Assembly: GCF_023898315.1 (NCBI RefSeq) | Contig: NC_064614.1 | Span: 114,607,501-114,671,500 of the forward strand | Source of the DNA: Schistocerca nitens | Lineage: Eukaryota > Arthropoda > Insecta > Orthoptera > Acrididae | Direction: 5' to 3' | DNA: 64,000 nucleotides | Shown: in pieces, positions 42,036 through 53,895 of the stretch | Position numbering within the stretch: position 1 is the first letter of the stretch | Layout: the number at the start of each line of letters is the position of its first letter | The notes under the pieces: model-generated | Database searches by the model: none | What the model saw: only the letters and a program-made list of their open reading frames with translations | What the model was told of the DNA's origin: nothing | Translations under genes and position numbers: made by a program

Positions 42036-42243
42036 AAATTGGAAATTCGTGGTAAGGACTATGGGACCAAACTGCTGAGGTCATCGGCCCCTAGGATTAC
42101 ATACTAATTAAACTAACTTAAACTAACTTAAGCTAAGGACAACACACACACCCATGCTAGAGGGAGGACTCGATCCTCCGACGTGGGGAGCCGCACGAAC
42201 CGTGACAAGACGCCCTCAGATCGCACGGCTACCCCGACCGGCC
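42036..42243 (-). mobile_element. SINE, type-C head, antisense
   Basis: A different SINE family: the tail antisense reads AAATTGGAAATTCGTGGTA and the head GGACTCGATCCTCCG (B box GGATCGAGTCC). The central GTCATCGGCCCC and CCATGCTAGAGG parts parallel the type-A SINE. A possible 7-bp target duplication, TCCTGGT, at 42027 and 42248 is weak. Confidence 0.75.
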
Positions 42244-42559
42244 TTCATCCTGGTGGAGTGACTGGAATTGATCGGCTATCGGACCGTCTCCGTCTAATAG
42301 GCGCTTCTCATGCATGGTTGTTTACATCTTTGGGCGGGTTTAATGACATCTCTGAGCAGTCTGTGATACAATATCCACAGTCAACGTCTATCTTCAGGAG
42401 ATCTGTGTACCGGAGTAACGCAAATATATCAGAGTGGTCATAAGGAGCGTCATATAGAATTGCTGTTCCTTCACTCTGGCTCAGACCTATCCAATGCTAG
42501 TCAACGATTTTACACAGTCACAATCCTTGTGACCCTTTTTAAATTTTTGTTTGCATAGG
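42244..42559. other. Unassigned sequence
   Basis: The stretch 42440-42475 (AAGGAGCGTCATATAGA, GCTGTTCCTTC) resembles 53204-53238. Confidence 0.35.
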
Positions 42560-44150
42560 TATTGCTGGAAGGACTGACTAACCATATATGAAAGTCAAAA
42601 CAACCTTCCGTGCAACTAAAAGAAAGGATCGTAACATTAAGAGCGCGACGGGAATTCCACTGTTAAATGCAGAGGAGAGAGCGGATAGGAGAATGGAATA
42701 TATTTAAGGCCTCTACGAGGGAGAAGTTTGTCTGACGTGATAGAAGAAGAAACAGGAGTCGATTTATAAGAGACAGGGGATTCAGTATAAGAATCAGAAT
42801 TAAAGAGAGCTTAGGACGACTTAAGATCAAATAAGACAGAAGCGATAGATAACATTCCACCGGTATTTCTAAAATCATTGGGGGAAGTGGCAATAAAACG
42901 ACTATTCATGTTCGTGTCCAGAATGTATGAGTCTGGCGACACACCATCTGACTTTCGGAAAAATATCGTCAACACAATTCTTAAGACTGCAACAGCTGAC
43001 AAGTGCGAGCATTATCGCACAATCACATCAACAGCTCATGCATCCAAGCTACTGACAAGAATAATATACAAAAGAATGGAAAAGAAATTTGAGGATCTGT
43101 TAGATGACGATCTGTTTGGCTTTAACTACGGTTGATTATGGAAGCAAGACTAAATAAAAGAAACTTTCATTGAATCTGCCGACCTGGAAAAAGAGTTCGA
43201 CAGTGTAAAAAGGTGCAAGATGTCCGAAATTCTGAGAAAAATAGGGGTAAGCTATAGGGAGAGTCGGGTACCAACAACGAAGAGCTCGGATTAAAAAATG
43301 ATGTAAGACAGGGATGAAGTCTTTCCCCCTAGTGTTCAATCTGTACATCGAAGAAGCAATGATGGAAATAAAAGAAAGGTTCAGGAGTGGAATCAAAATT
43401 CAAGATGAAAGGATATCAATGATACGATTCGCTGGTGACATTGCTATCCTGCGTGAAAGTGAAGAAGATTTACAGGATCTGCTGAACGGAATGAGCAGTC
43501 TAATGAGCACGGAATATGGATTGAGAGTAAATCGAAGAAACACGAAAGAAATGAGAAGTGGAAGAAATGGGAACAGCGAGAAATTGAACATCAGGACTGA
43601 GGGTCACGAAGTAGATGAAGTTAAGGAATTCTGCTACATAGGCAGCGAAGTAACCAATGACGGACGGAACGACATGAAAAGCAAACCAGCCTTGTCATAA
43701 ATGGCATTCCTGGCCAAGAGAAGTTTACTAGTGTCAGACGCAAACCTTGATTTGAGGAAGAAGTTTCTGAGAAAGTACGTCTGGAGCTCACTGTTGTATG
43801 GTAGTGAAACATGGACTGTTGGAAAATCCAGAACAGAAGAGAATCAAAGCATTTGAGATGTGCTGCTACAGACGAATGTTGAAAATTTGATGGACTGCTA
43901 ACGTAAGGAATGATGAACTTCTGTGCACAATCGGAGAGGAAAGGAATATGTGGAAAACACTGACAAGGAGAAGGGACAGGAGATAGGACATCTGTTAAGA
44001 CATCACGGAATTACTTCCATGGTACTAGAGAGAGCTGTAGAGGGCAAAAACTGTAGAGGACGACAGAGGTTGGAATAGATCGAGCAAATAATTGAGGACG
44101 TAGGTTGAAAGTGCTGCTCTGAGATGAATAGATCGGCAGACTTATGACTA
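42560..44150 (+). pseudogene. RTE-like LINE reverse transcriptase, decayed
   Basis: Plus strand. 'LEGLTNHI' near 42563 matches the start of the same region in 21205-23480. 'VIEEETGVDL' is near 42740, then RT: 'IPPVFLKSLGEVAIKRLFMFVSRMYESGDTPSDFRKNIV'-type palm start, a block near 43080-43140 ending in a stop, and 'LVFNLYIEEAMMEIKERF'. The FADD box reads 'IRFAGDIAIL' (second Asp lost to Gly at the first D position). 'VKEFCYIGSEV' and the 'RMLKI' tail follow. Many frameshifts. Confidence 0.8.
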
Positions 44151-44452
44151 AAAAAAAGAAGCATTTTATAAAAATATCAGCTAACTTATTTTCTGTAGCA
44201 ATATACTTGACACCTGTTTTTCTTGTCAATCAGAAGTTTCTAACAGATTCATACTTATCATCTATATGTTTTAGTCTTCTATGTTCCTAGTTACAAAAAT
44301 ACGTATTACACGCTCATCGTCCAGATAAGTTACAATATTTTCATTTTCCAGTATTTTTAAGTCCTTGAATAGCTTCTCAAGCCACAAACATCCTACGACA
44401 CATGTTGCAAGTGATACTAATTCTGCGTCTGTAGAAGATAAACTACTTTACT

Positions 44453-45042
44453 TTATCTTTTAGTTCCCCAACTTATAGTGTTTCCAGAGAGCTCCATAGC
44501 ATAACCTGATGCTGATTTCCTATCTGAACTATTGAACGAATCATCATCAACATAAGCTACTACAGTTTCATTAGCCTCTTCAGTTTTATTATGCATCCCA
44601 CAACCTACTGCACCTTTTCTGTAACGTAGTATTATCTTTAAACTTTTCGAAGGTGATTCCTTTGGTTCATTTTGATAACGACTGAAATAATTAACAGCGT
44701 AACTTAAATCTGGTCTTGTTGGTAGAGCTACATATAGCAAATATGCTATAATTCTCTGGACGGCACTATTTCACGTAATTTCGTATCATCCACTATTTCT
44801 CTGTAATTCAGTTTCATAGCTGTGTTGATTGGCTTGCATTCATTCATACCAAACTTCAACAGATTTTCCAAATACTTTTTCTGGCTCAACGTTATTCCAT
44901 TCTCGCACTTACCTATCTTAATTCTCATGAACAGTTTCAGATCGCCAAAATCTTTCATTTTAAATTCACTTCTTAAAGCTAAATTTAGTTCTTTAATTTT
45001 CATCTTATTGTATATAATGATAATGTCGTCTGCATATAACAA
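44453..45042 (-). pseudogene. Copia RT C-terminal part and RNase H
   Basis: 'LLYADDIIIIYN' is the RT active-site box. 'MKDFGDLKLFMRIKI' and 'TLSQKKYLENLLKFGM' follow, in the copia arrangement. The next frame (44740-44453) starts 'LYVALPTRPDLSYAVNYFSRY' and contains the RNase H 'AYVDDDSFNSSDRKSASGY' and 'GNTISWGTKR'. The last residues ('ENKLADIFIK') are near 44190. Frame break at 44743. Confidence 0.85.
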
Positions 45043-45505
45043 GACATATACCCTAGTGTTTAAGTTCCTGTACTTATATATGTACGTATACAGACACCGA
45101 TCAGCATTGCTTTGAAGAAAGCCTGAATCTTTAACAAACTTACCAAAATATTGTATACCAAGATGTCATTGCCACTTCTGCAGATTTAAGGAGTTTTAAC
45201 ACCTTCAGACTCTTCATTTTCACTTGATGTGGAGTTATTTTTGCAGTCATTGACATTTTCGTCATGAATGATAATTTCATCGTTTGTGTCTTCTTTGCAA
45301 GAAAACCAATCTTCATTATTAAAATTAATGAAACGATTCGTCTCTCTTCTGGACACCATAGCCGAAAGGCATTATCACAGTATCCATCCAGGAAGCACTG
45401 GTTTATTCTGGAATCAAAGTTTTCAGCAATCACTTCTGGAAGAAATTGTAGATATGCTGCACAACCAAACACTTTCAGTTTTTGCAACTTCGATATTTCA
45501 TCATA

Positions 45506-45874
45506 TCACAGAGTAGCAGCAAATGTCATTTTCCGTGCACATTTTGGTGTTCTGTTTATCAAGTAAACAGCAGTCTTTACCGCGTCTGACCAAAAACATT
45601 TTTCAAGTTTGCTGTTCAACAGCAAGCAACGAGCCTGGTTCATAATGTTCCTATTCTTAGGCTCACTCACTCCATTTCGTTGTGAAGTGTATCTCACAGT
45701 CAATTGATTTTGGATTCCTTTCTCCTTAAGGAAATCTTTTCTCTCATTTGACAAATATTCACCTCCTTTGTCACAGCGTAATCTTCTAATCCTCAAAAGT
45801 GAAAGAATTGTTGTCTTTGATTCATACTGTTTAACATATACCAATACTTCAGATTTATTCTGCATCACATACAC
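45506..45874 (-). pseudogene. Copia integrase core fragment
   Basis: 'RIRRLRCDKGGEYLSNERKDFLKEKGI' carries the second catalytic Asp and 'YTSQRNGVSEPKNRNIMNQARCLL' the Glu of the DD35E integrase core. The upstream His/Cys domain and first Asp (45890-46250) are frameshifted. The C-terminal GKNP-like segment continues in 45140-45487. Confidence 0.85.
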
Positions 45875-46699
45875 AACTCTGAAAAGAGTATAATCATATA
45901 TAAATGCAATGACGTACCTACTCCCATCGTAAGACGTGGAAGTAATAGGACTCGTGACATAACTATCTACTATTTACAGTGGACGTTTTGCTATTGTCCT
46001 CTTCTGTTTCTGTGAAATCCATGCAGATGGTGTACGATTTTGGTCTCTTCAGATCTACAATGTTCATTCCTTCCACGTATTTCGAAGCACATTTAGATCG
46101 GTATAATTCAAGTCTCCTAACATTTGATACCAGACTTGTAGTGTTTTGATAAGAAACGCCTTGCAGGGTTTCTGGCGAATTTTAGAGCGTACATTTTCGT
46201 CTCATTTTTAATTTCCATGGAAACAACATCCTTTCCTCTACTACGTTCTCAAATGTGACTTCAGAAACTATTGAACTCCACTCTGTGCACTGACAGCAAG
46301 TTGTAAGCCAGTGCAGGAAGAAATAAAATATTTCTGATCGAAATTGGAACTACCTTTCCGTTGATATAGCTGACAACATTCATTTAACTGATCTGCGTTG
46401 CCTTCAAAACAAATCCAGATTTTGAAACGTTTATCACTACATGTCTTTCAAGCGTTTCCACATTATCAACGTCTTTCAAGTCATTTACAAAGTGTTCACC
46501 CGCACCAGGGTCCAAATGCAAAGGAACCGAATCATTGAAAACACCAGTACAAAAATAATACGCAACCGAGCTCACAGAAACTTCTTGAGAGTCACAACCT
46601 ACTGAGTTTGCAGAGCCTTTCTTGTTTTTATTTCTTTCATTACAGTCATTTATGTCCAAATTCAACGCAGTTATGACATTTAAAACTAAACTGTTATTC

Positions 46700-47160
46700 T
46701 GTACCTGAATTGTGTTTGTCACTCTCGCTGATTTTCGCCAATTTTGTCCTCCCATTGTTTTTTCCAATGACAAACCACTCCTGTACGTGTTAAATACTTT
46801 ATTCTGCCCTGTGTATTCACCGTTATACGCGAATTTGTCCTTCCATTGTCTTTTGCCATGACTTAAACCATTCCTGTATGAATTAAACACCGTATTCTGT
46901 CCTGAGTCCATTGTATGTTTCTTCTTGTTCTTCTAATTCTTTGCTCGTTTATTTTCGTGGTCTTAGAGCCTATTTTTCACGAGGCTTAACTTCAGAGTTT
47001 CCGTGGATAATGTCTCTATTTCAGTTGCAACATTATCTTATTCCGGTGGCATTGTCAGTGAAAGATGATACACTGCATCAATTTTTCCCACTGTCGCACC
47101 AGTCGACCGAAGCTCACGTGTGAATTTGTCAAACTCTAAGCAATGCTCAGTCAGTGTACC
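46700..47160 (-). pseudogene. Copia gag remnant with internal duplication
   Basis: A gag region ('LSTETLKL', 'VKNRL') with a stop near 46915. In 46384-46911 the motif 'QNTVFNSYRNGLSHGKRQWKDKF' is followed at once by a second version, 'QNKVFNTYRSGLSLEKTMGGQNW', a tandem duplication of about 96 bp (46740-46910). Confidence 0.7.
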
Positions 47161-47399
47161 GTTTGTTTGATTCAATTTCAATTGCAGTAACTGTTTACCT
47201 CTACATCTACATAGCTACTATGCAAACCACACTTAAGTGCCTGGCAGAGGGTTCAACGAAGCACCTTCACAATAATTCTTTATTATTCCACTTTCGAACA
47301 GCGTGCGGGAAAAAACAAACATATGTATATTTTTCCCTGTGTGCTCTGATTTCCTCCCCGTATAGGTCGGCATCAATAAAATATTATATATCGAAAAAT

Positions 47400-47558
47400 A
47401 TTATATATCGAATTACGCAAGCGGGTTTAGGGGAGCCACTCAACGTCAAAAACACAATACTGTCCTATGTCTGGTATGAACGTCTATATTCTGAGACGAT
47501 ATGTACCACAGGTTGCACTGTTTACACCCTAAATCGTAAATGTTTATCCCAATTAACA
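47400..47558 (+). repeat. 159-bp module, copy 1 (in LINE 3' UTR)
   Basis: ATTATATATCGAATTACGCA to CCCAATTAACA. Absent from the expected LINE sequence, so inserted. The copy at 48161-48319 has the same length with three mismatches (about 98% identical). The first 15 bp (ATATTATATATCGAA) also occur just upstream at about 47381. Confidence 0.85.
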
Positions 47559-48004
47559 GTTAGTGACTGAAATTTCATGAGAAAATTCCTCCGCAACGAA
47601 AAACGCCTTTGTTTTAATGAAGTCCACCCCATATCCTGTATCATGTCAGTGACACTCACTCCCCTATTTCTCGATAATACAAAACGCGCTGTCCTTCTTT
47701 GAGCTTGCTAGGTGTCCTGTAATTCCATCTGGTAAGAATCCCACACCACGCAGCGGTACTCAAAAACAGGACGGACAAGCGTGGTGAAGCCAGTCCTTTT
47801 CGTAGATCTGTTGCATCTTGTGAGTGTTGTGCCAATAAAACCCAGTCTTTGGTATGCCTTTCCAGCAACAATTTCTATGTGTTATTTCCAATTTAAGTAA
47901 CTGTAATTCATTGGTATTTAGTTGAATTTAGGGCCTTTGGATTTGATTTATTTACCGTATAACCGAAGTTTAACGAACTTCTTTTAGCACTCATGTGATG
48001 AACT

Positions 48005-48819
48005 TGTAACACGCCCGGGAGTACAGTGGGTGTAGTGGTACCTTTAAACTGTTTGTCGTTTCGGACTGTTTCTTGACCGTGCGCCCTGTCCACACCACGT
48101 ACCTGATAATCCCGCGGCGGTCGTGCTGTTCTGCTCCACACTGCTGCTGGCTTGCCTGAAATTATATATCGAATTACGCAAGCGGGTTTAGGGGAGCCAC
48201 TCAACGTCAAAAACACAACACTGTCCTATGTCTGGTATGAACATCTATATTCTGAGACGATATGTACCACAGGTTGCACTGTTTACACTCTAAATCGTAA
48301 ATGTTTATCCCAATTAACAATCTTGATCATTAACAGTCCAAAATATCATTCGGACGAGCGTACGCGTAACCGACACGACGCGGCTGATTGTTGATGATTC
48401 GGAAACGATGATCGAACGCACGTGCTCACGCTCGCTACAAATCACTGGCAACTGACTGCACTCTTTTATGGTAACTAATTTTTTTTTACTGATTCACATC
48501 AGTTCATTCTGGGAGACCGAACACGGCGCGGATGATTGATACAGTACGGTACGACACGCAACGAGAGAATACACAAATACGTTATCAGCAGCACTGCTCA
48601 TTTTTATATTACTTCTTGATGCACTTTTCTCTGAATCACTTGCATATTTTATCACTTTACTGTAATAACACTTGTAACAACACTTCAACTACCATACTAA
48701 CAATGCTTCTTACATGCAGAGCTATCCATAACGTAACGTAACAGTTCCGTGTCCCGTGCTCGACGGCTGCCCGCAAAGATACTCCACGACTAAGCCAGCG
48801 ATATGACAATACACTTACA
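48005..48819. mobile_element. Solo LTR, 815 bp
   Basis: Begins TGTAACACGCCC and ends CACTTACA (TG...CA). Flanked by a 4-bp duplication AACT (48001-48004, 48820-48823); removing it with one AACT restores the LINE reading GATGAACTCACAC. No internal retrotransposon sequence is present, so it is a recombination product (solo LTR). Orientation undetermined. Confidence 0.85.
48161..48319 (+). repeat. 159-bp module, copy 2 (inside the solo LTR)
   Basis: Second copy of the module at 47400-47558, in the same orientation, beginning 157 bp into the LTR. Each copy has an open reading frame of about 52 codons with nearly the same peptide, but no known domain. Confidence 0.85.
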
Positions 48820-48867
48820 AACTCACACTTTTCATTATTTAGGGACAATTGCAACTTTTGCACTATA

Positions 48868-49220
48868 CAGATATTTATGTAAATCATTTTGGAATTATTT
48901 ATCTTCTGATGACTTTACTAGAAGATAAATGACAGCATCGTCTGCAAACAACCTAAGTCGGCTGCTCAAACTGTCTCTTAAATCGTTTATATGCATAAAG
49001 AACTACAGGGGGCCTATAACACTACCTTGAGGAACGACAGAAATCACTTCTACTTTATTCAGATATCTTTTCTTAATCATTTTGCAATTGTTTCTGATCT
49101 TCTGATGACTTTACTAGCCGATAAACGACAGCAACATCTGCAAACAACCTAAGATGGCTGCTCAGATTGTCTCTTAAAAAGTTTATATACATATAGAAAA
49201 ACAGAGAGCCTATAACACTT
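48868..49220 (-). repeat. Tandem duplication of the RT catalytic segment
   Basis: Unit 1 (48868-49059) and unit 2 (49060-49220) both contain CTTCTGATGACTTTACTAG, GACAGCA and TCTGCAAACAACCTAAG, then CCTATAACACT. The RT box in unit 1 reads FADD (48937-48948); in unit 2 it reads FADV (49133-49144). Several mismatches separate the units. Confidence 0.8.
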
Positions 49221-50051
49221 CTGCTTTACTCGATGACTTTCCGTCAATTACTTCGAACCGTGACCTCTCTGAAAAGAAACCATGAATCCTGTTGCATAAT
49301 TAAGACGATAATCCACAAGCACGCCATTTGACTATAAACCGCTTGTGAGGTAGAGTGTCGAAAGCCTTCTAGAAATATAGAAATACCGGATCAAGTTAAA
49401 ATCCCAAGTCGATAGCTTTCAACAGTTTGTGTCAGTAAAGAACTAGTTGTGTTTCACGGGAACGATGTTTTCTAAATCCGTGTTGACTGTGTCAATAGAT
49501 GGTTCTTTTCGAGGTAATTCACAATGTTCGAACACAATACAATCCGTCTGGATATCGACGTTAATGATAAGGGCCTGTAATTTAATATATTACTCCTATG
49601 GCCTTCCTTGAATATTAGTGTAACCCGTGCAACTTTCCAGTCTTTGGGTACGGATATTTCGTCGAGCGAAAAGTTGTATATGATGAGTATGGAGTTACTG
49701 CATCAGCATACTCTGAAAACAATCTAATTGATGTACAATCTGGACCGCAAGACTTGCTGTTATTAAGTGATTTAAGTTACTTCACTATTCCGAGGACATC
49801 CACTTCTACGTTACTCATGTTGGCAGCTATTCTTGACTGAAATTCCGGAATATTTACTTCGTCTTCTGTGGGGAAGGAAAGCTGTGTTTTAGTCACTCTG
49901 CTTTGGCAGCACTGTCATTTATAGTATTTCCATTACTATCGCGCAGAGAAGGCATTGATTGTGACTTGCCGTAGTTTACGTACTTAACATACGACCAGAA
50001 TCTCTTTCGATTTTCTGCCAGATTTCGAGACAAAGTCTCGTTGTAAAACTA

Positions 50052-50687
50052 CTAAAAGCACCTCACGTTGACGTCCGCGCTAAATTTCGAATTTCTGTAG
50101 AAGATTGTCGATTTGGCATACTTTTTTCGTTGTTTCTGCAACAGTGTTCTGACCTGTTTTGCGTAGCATGAGTAATCAGCTCCGTCGTTTAATTTATTTG
50201 GTATAATTCTCTCAGTTGTTACCGATACTATTTCTTTGCATTCAAGCCACATTCGGTCTACACTTATAGTGTTAATTTGGAACGAATGGAGATTGACTCT
50301 CAGGAAGGGGACAAGTGAATTTTTATCTGCTTTTTTGAATAGATGTATTTTTCGTTTATTTTTTGTTGATTTGGGAGTTACGGTATTCAGTCTCGCTACA
50401 ACAAAACTGTGTTCACTAACCCCTGTAGCCGTTTTGGTGGTCCTTATTAGCTCAGGATTAAGTGTTGCTGAGAGGCCAAGTGTGTTTTCACAACCGTTTA
50501 CTATTCCAGTGGGCTCATGAACTAACTGCTCGAAATAATTTTCAGAGAATGCGATTAGCGTAATTTCAGATGGTGTATGCACACCACCGAATTTAAACAA
50601 GTATTTTTGCCAATATACCGAGGGAAAATTGAAGTCACCACCAATTATAATTGTATGATTCGGGTACTTGTTTAAAATTAGACTCAA
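50052..50687 (-). pseudogene. LINE AP-endonuclease C-terminal part
   Basis: 'NHTIIIGGDFNFPSVYW' is the GDFN motif of LINE endonucleases. 'VSEHSFVVARL' matches the SDH region with Asp replaced by Glu. The sequence continues into the linker before RT. The stop after 'VNVRCF' falls where the RT ORF would continue. The upstream endonuclease half (50690-51300) is present in decayed form. Confidence 0.8.
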
Positions 50688-51899
50688 GTTTTCTTTGAAC
50701 CTTGCAGCAGTAGTATCATCTAAGTTGAGAGGTCGGTAAAAGCTCCCATTTTATTATTTTATTCCAGTGGCCAACCATAGTAATTCACAGGAAGTATCTA
50801 CTTCAGTTGCGCTGCAAGATAATCTACAAACACGCCACCGCCAACTGTGTTTAGCCTATCCTCTCGGAACGCCATTAGGTCCTTCGCAAAAACTCGGGCT
50901 GAGTTTATCTCAAGCCTTAGCCAGCCTTCAGTGCCTACAACTATTTGAGAATCAGTGCTTTCTATTAGCGCTTGGAGCTCTGGTACTTTCGCAACATAGC
51001 TCCGACAATTTACAACTGATACACCGATGGTTCCTAGATCTACGTTCTTCCTTTGTCTGGCCTACACCCTTTGTGACTGAAGCCCTTTTTGTGTCTCCCC
51101 GAGACACTCTGATCTAAAAATCTTCCTAGTCCACGCAACACTGCCCCCCCCCCCCCCTAGACATTTAGTCGCTTCCTGCATGTAATGGACTCCTGACGTA
51201 TTTAGCGGGAACCGAAACCCCACCATCCTAGATAGAAATAACTGGCTAGCGATGATTTTTCTCTCAAATGAAGCATACAAGCTTTTCCACATTCGAAAAG
51301 CACTGCTAGAATCTTTCACATATTCCAAATGGTTGTCCGCAGTCCGTTCTATTATTCTTACACGACACTTTTTTAACGCTTCGTGAGATTTGTCTTTCTC
51401 ATTTCGTTCCTTTTCCGTGTCACTTTCCTGAAACTTTATTTTTTCTGTGTATTCTTCTGAGAACCGACAAATCTAATTCACCTAACACACCTTGATTCGA
51501 AATTTCGTTTCCAAAACCGCTTCCGTCAAGAAATGGAACTCGATATTTGCTTTCATATTCTTCCGACATTTTGTCGTTCGAAACTTGCGAACCTGAAATA
51601 TAAAACTGTTCGCACAACAGTTACATTTCAAACTAAACTTCCGACTTTTTACTTTCGGACTCTGGGCCCTTAACCTAGTGAGAAAACTATTTGCAAGAGC
51701 AAGGTTGCCAGCAAGAAATATTTAATCTCAACTGATTGATTCACTGTAGAAAAATAAAGAATACAACACCTGACAACTATACCAACATGGTATCTGATGT
51801 GTGTAACCGCAATATGTGTAGAGGGTTTTTCGAAAAAGACTTTACAACTCTGAAAATTCATATAAATTAATACATATTACTTACAGAAGTGATTGTAGT

Positions 51900-53050
51900 G
51901 CCAATTTGTAGGGAAATACATCTCGCGTAATCCGTGAATCGCACCGTAAGGAGCGCTAGCGGCAGTTGCGTTAAAGATGGCTGCCATCACTGGACCCTTG
52001 CGTGATAGATGTGTGTTTTGGTTTGAAGAATAGAAGTCGGCGACAACAGTTCAGCGTGTTTTCCGTACCAAGTACGATAAAAATCCTCCTAGTAGGCCTA
52101 CAGTTTATGAGAGGCTTAAATGTAGAACGAGGGTGCTCGGTAAGACATGGGAAATCATCAGGTCGTCCAAGCACATCTGACGAACTCGTTGAGCGAGTGA
52201 GACAACGTTTTGTCAACAGCCCTAACAAATCGACCCGGCGTGCGTCCCGCGAACTCCAAATCCCACATACGACAGTTTGGCGTGTGTTGAGAAACCGTTT
52301 GCGTTTGAAACCGTACAGATTGACAATCGTACAAGCAGTAAAAGACACTGATAAAATTGCTCGCAAGAACTTCCGTGCAGATATTTTATATCTATTACAT
52401 GAGGATGAACATTTCTTGGACAAAATCATCTTTCCTGACGAGTTGACGTTTCACTTGGGTGGCAAGGTTAACACATATAACTGTAGGATTTGGGGCAGTG
52501 AAAATCAACATCAAACCTTGCAACATGTTCGTGATAGCCCTAAAATGAACGTTTTTCGTGCATTGAGCAATAACAAAGTGTATGGTCCCATTTTTTCCGT
52601 GAGAGAACCGTCAACGGGATAGTGTACCTGGATATGTTACAACAATCTTTGGTACCACAGATGAGGATGAGCAAGAACCAAATGTTTACTTCATTCAAGA
52701 TGATGCACCACGCCACTACCTGGCTGACGTCACGAATTTTCTCAGTGGCCACTTTCCAGGTCACTGGATTGGCCATGGCGCCCCAAATTGCTTGGCGCCA
52801 ACGTTCCTCAGATCTGACACAATTCGATTTTTTTATGGGGATTCATCAAGAATATCGTGTCAGTGCTTTCTGTGCCAGCTTCTCTACCTGAACTCAGAGC
52901 AAGACGCCACCAACGAGCAAGTTACACCTGCAATGCTACAGCGAGTTTGGGAAGCAATTGACTTGTGTGCAGGATAACCAACGGAAGCCACATACAACAT
53001 CTTCAGTTTAAGGTAAACAAAACTTGGTGTATTTCCCTGCAAAATAACAG
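51900..53050 (+). mobile_element. Mariner-like element, plus strand, decayed
   Basis: The weak TIR pair TTTGTAGGGAAATACATC (51906) and its inverted form GTATTTCCCTGCAAAA (53029) brackets a transposase. Exact ends and target TA not fixed. Confidence 0.65.
51976..52977 (+). pseudogene. Mariner-like transposase, broken
   Basis: 'MAAITGPLRDRCVFWFEE', a stop, then 'TTVQRVFRTKYDKN' (HTH). A frameshift leads to 'GKSSGRPSTSDELVERVRQRFV' and 'KSTRRASRELQIPHTTVWRVLRNRL', the same second HTH as in 23952-24568. First catalytic Asp in 'IIFPDELTFH'. A stop follows near 52621. The second-Asp region is 'FIQDDAPRHYL' in another frame. Third Asp in 'LTQFDFFMG'. The tail 'QVTPAMLQRVWEAIDLC' is also shifted. 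Confidence 0.8.
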
Positions 53051-53409
53051 TAAATCCAGCTCTATATCTTCTTTCAATAAATTTGTATGAATTTTTAAAT
53101 TTATAAAGTCTTTTTGAAACAATCTGCGTATAAGTATATTATTCAACAAATAAAGAAAAATCAAGTACTCCTCACAAGCAAATTAATATACAAAAGGGAT
53201 CATACGGAGCGTGATATAGAGATGCTGCTCCTTCTACGTTCACTACACAACTGATTGTAACAGACTGGTCAGATACCGGGGCTACACAACGCACCGTACG
53301 ACGCTTCTAGACGCAACATTCGATCATCATACACGGCAAATCATCAGGTGAGGGGTATCAACGGCGTCTTCATAAACCGCAGCAAGTGCACCATAACCCA
53401 TACACAGCT
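53051..53409. other. Unassigned sequence
   Basis: Contains the stretch near 53204 (CGGAGCGTGATATAGA, GCTGCTCCTTC) that resembles 42440-42475. Confidence 0.35.
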
Positions 53410-53411
53410 CA

Positions 53412-53485
53412 AAATGGTTCAAATGGCTCTAAGCACTATGGGACTTAACATCTGAGGTCATCAGTCCCCTAGATATAGAACTACT
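53412..53485 (-). mobile_element. SINE fragment (tail only), antisense
   Basis: ATGGTTCAAATGGCTCTAAG to GAACTACT only; the tRNA-like head is missing. It abuts a mariner-like fragment. Confidence 0.85.
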
Positions 53486-53489
53486 GTCC

Positions 53490-53895
53490 CCAAAGTGCTC
53501 CTTCAGGACGTCAAACACTCTCCTGCTTCGATGGGGTAGGGTCGGGCTCCGTCTTACATGTACCATATATTGTCAAAATCAGGGTCACTTTGGATAGCGC
53601 GGATGAAATTATCTTCACGTACCGTTCTGTAGTCACCGTGTCATCAATTAATATCGCACCGATTTTTCCGTGACTGGACACTGCACACCACACAGTCTCC
53701 CGTTGATGGTGAAGAGACTTCTCGATCGCGAAATGCAGATTCTCAATCCCCCAATTGAGCCAATTATGGTTATTGACGAACCCATTCAAATAAAAGTGGG
53801 CTTCGTCACTAAACCAAACAGACTAGTTCCCATCATTCCCCACGGGCAACAGTGCAATTTGAACGTCCTAACGCAAACAGTTCCGGAGTAATGAC
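53490..53895 (-). pseudogene. Mariner-like transposase core fragment
   Basis: 'LNGFVNNHNWLNWGIENLHFAIEKSLHHQRETVWCAVSS' (53789 down) follows the first-Asp region ('SDEAHFYLNG', near 53800, in the same frame past a start codon). 'IGAILIDDTVTTERYV' follows. Only the central part of the gene is present. Confidence 0.75.

Larger units (their letters stand above)
44160..47198 (-). mobile_element. Copia (Ty1) LTR retrotransposon, LTRs not found, decayed
   Basis: Minus-strand order is gag, protease, integrase, RT, RNase H, the Ty1/copia order. Gag (47160-46700) includes a CHNCVEFGH zinc-knuckle remnant out of frame. The protease region (46540) reads 'HLDPGAGEHFVND', with Pro where DSG has Ser. The RT N-terminal half is missing between about 45140 and 45115. 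Neither LTR is present: the right end abuts the LINE 3' end at 47199 and the left end abuts the LINE ending near 44150. Confidence 0.85.
47199..51650 (-). mobile_element. Long I/Jockey-like LINE, antisense, decayed
   Basis: The 3' end is at 47199 (CTCTACATCTACAT read on the plus strand; the sense terminus is a GATGTAGA-type end, as at 7580). The minus strand gives RT (FADD at 48937-48948), its N-terminal part to about 50050, then endonuclease (50052-50687 and beyond) and possibly ORF1 remnants to 51650. It is interrupted by the solo LTR 48005-48819 and by the 159-bp module at 47400-47558. One of the longest elements in the window, but full of lesions. Confidence 0.8.

Noticed and set aside
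48005-48819. Promoter or exon of a host gene
   Set aside because: TG...CA ends, a 4-bp target duplication and restored LINE continuity explain it as a solo LTR.
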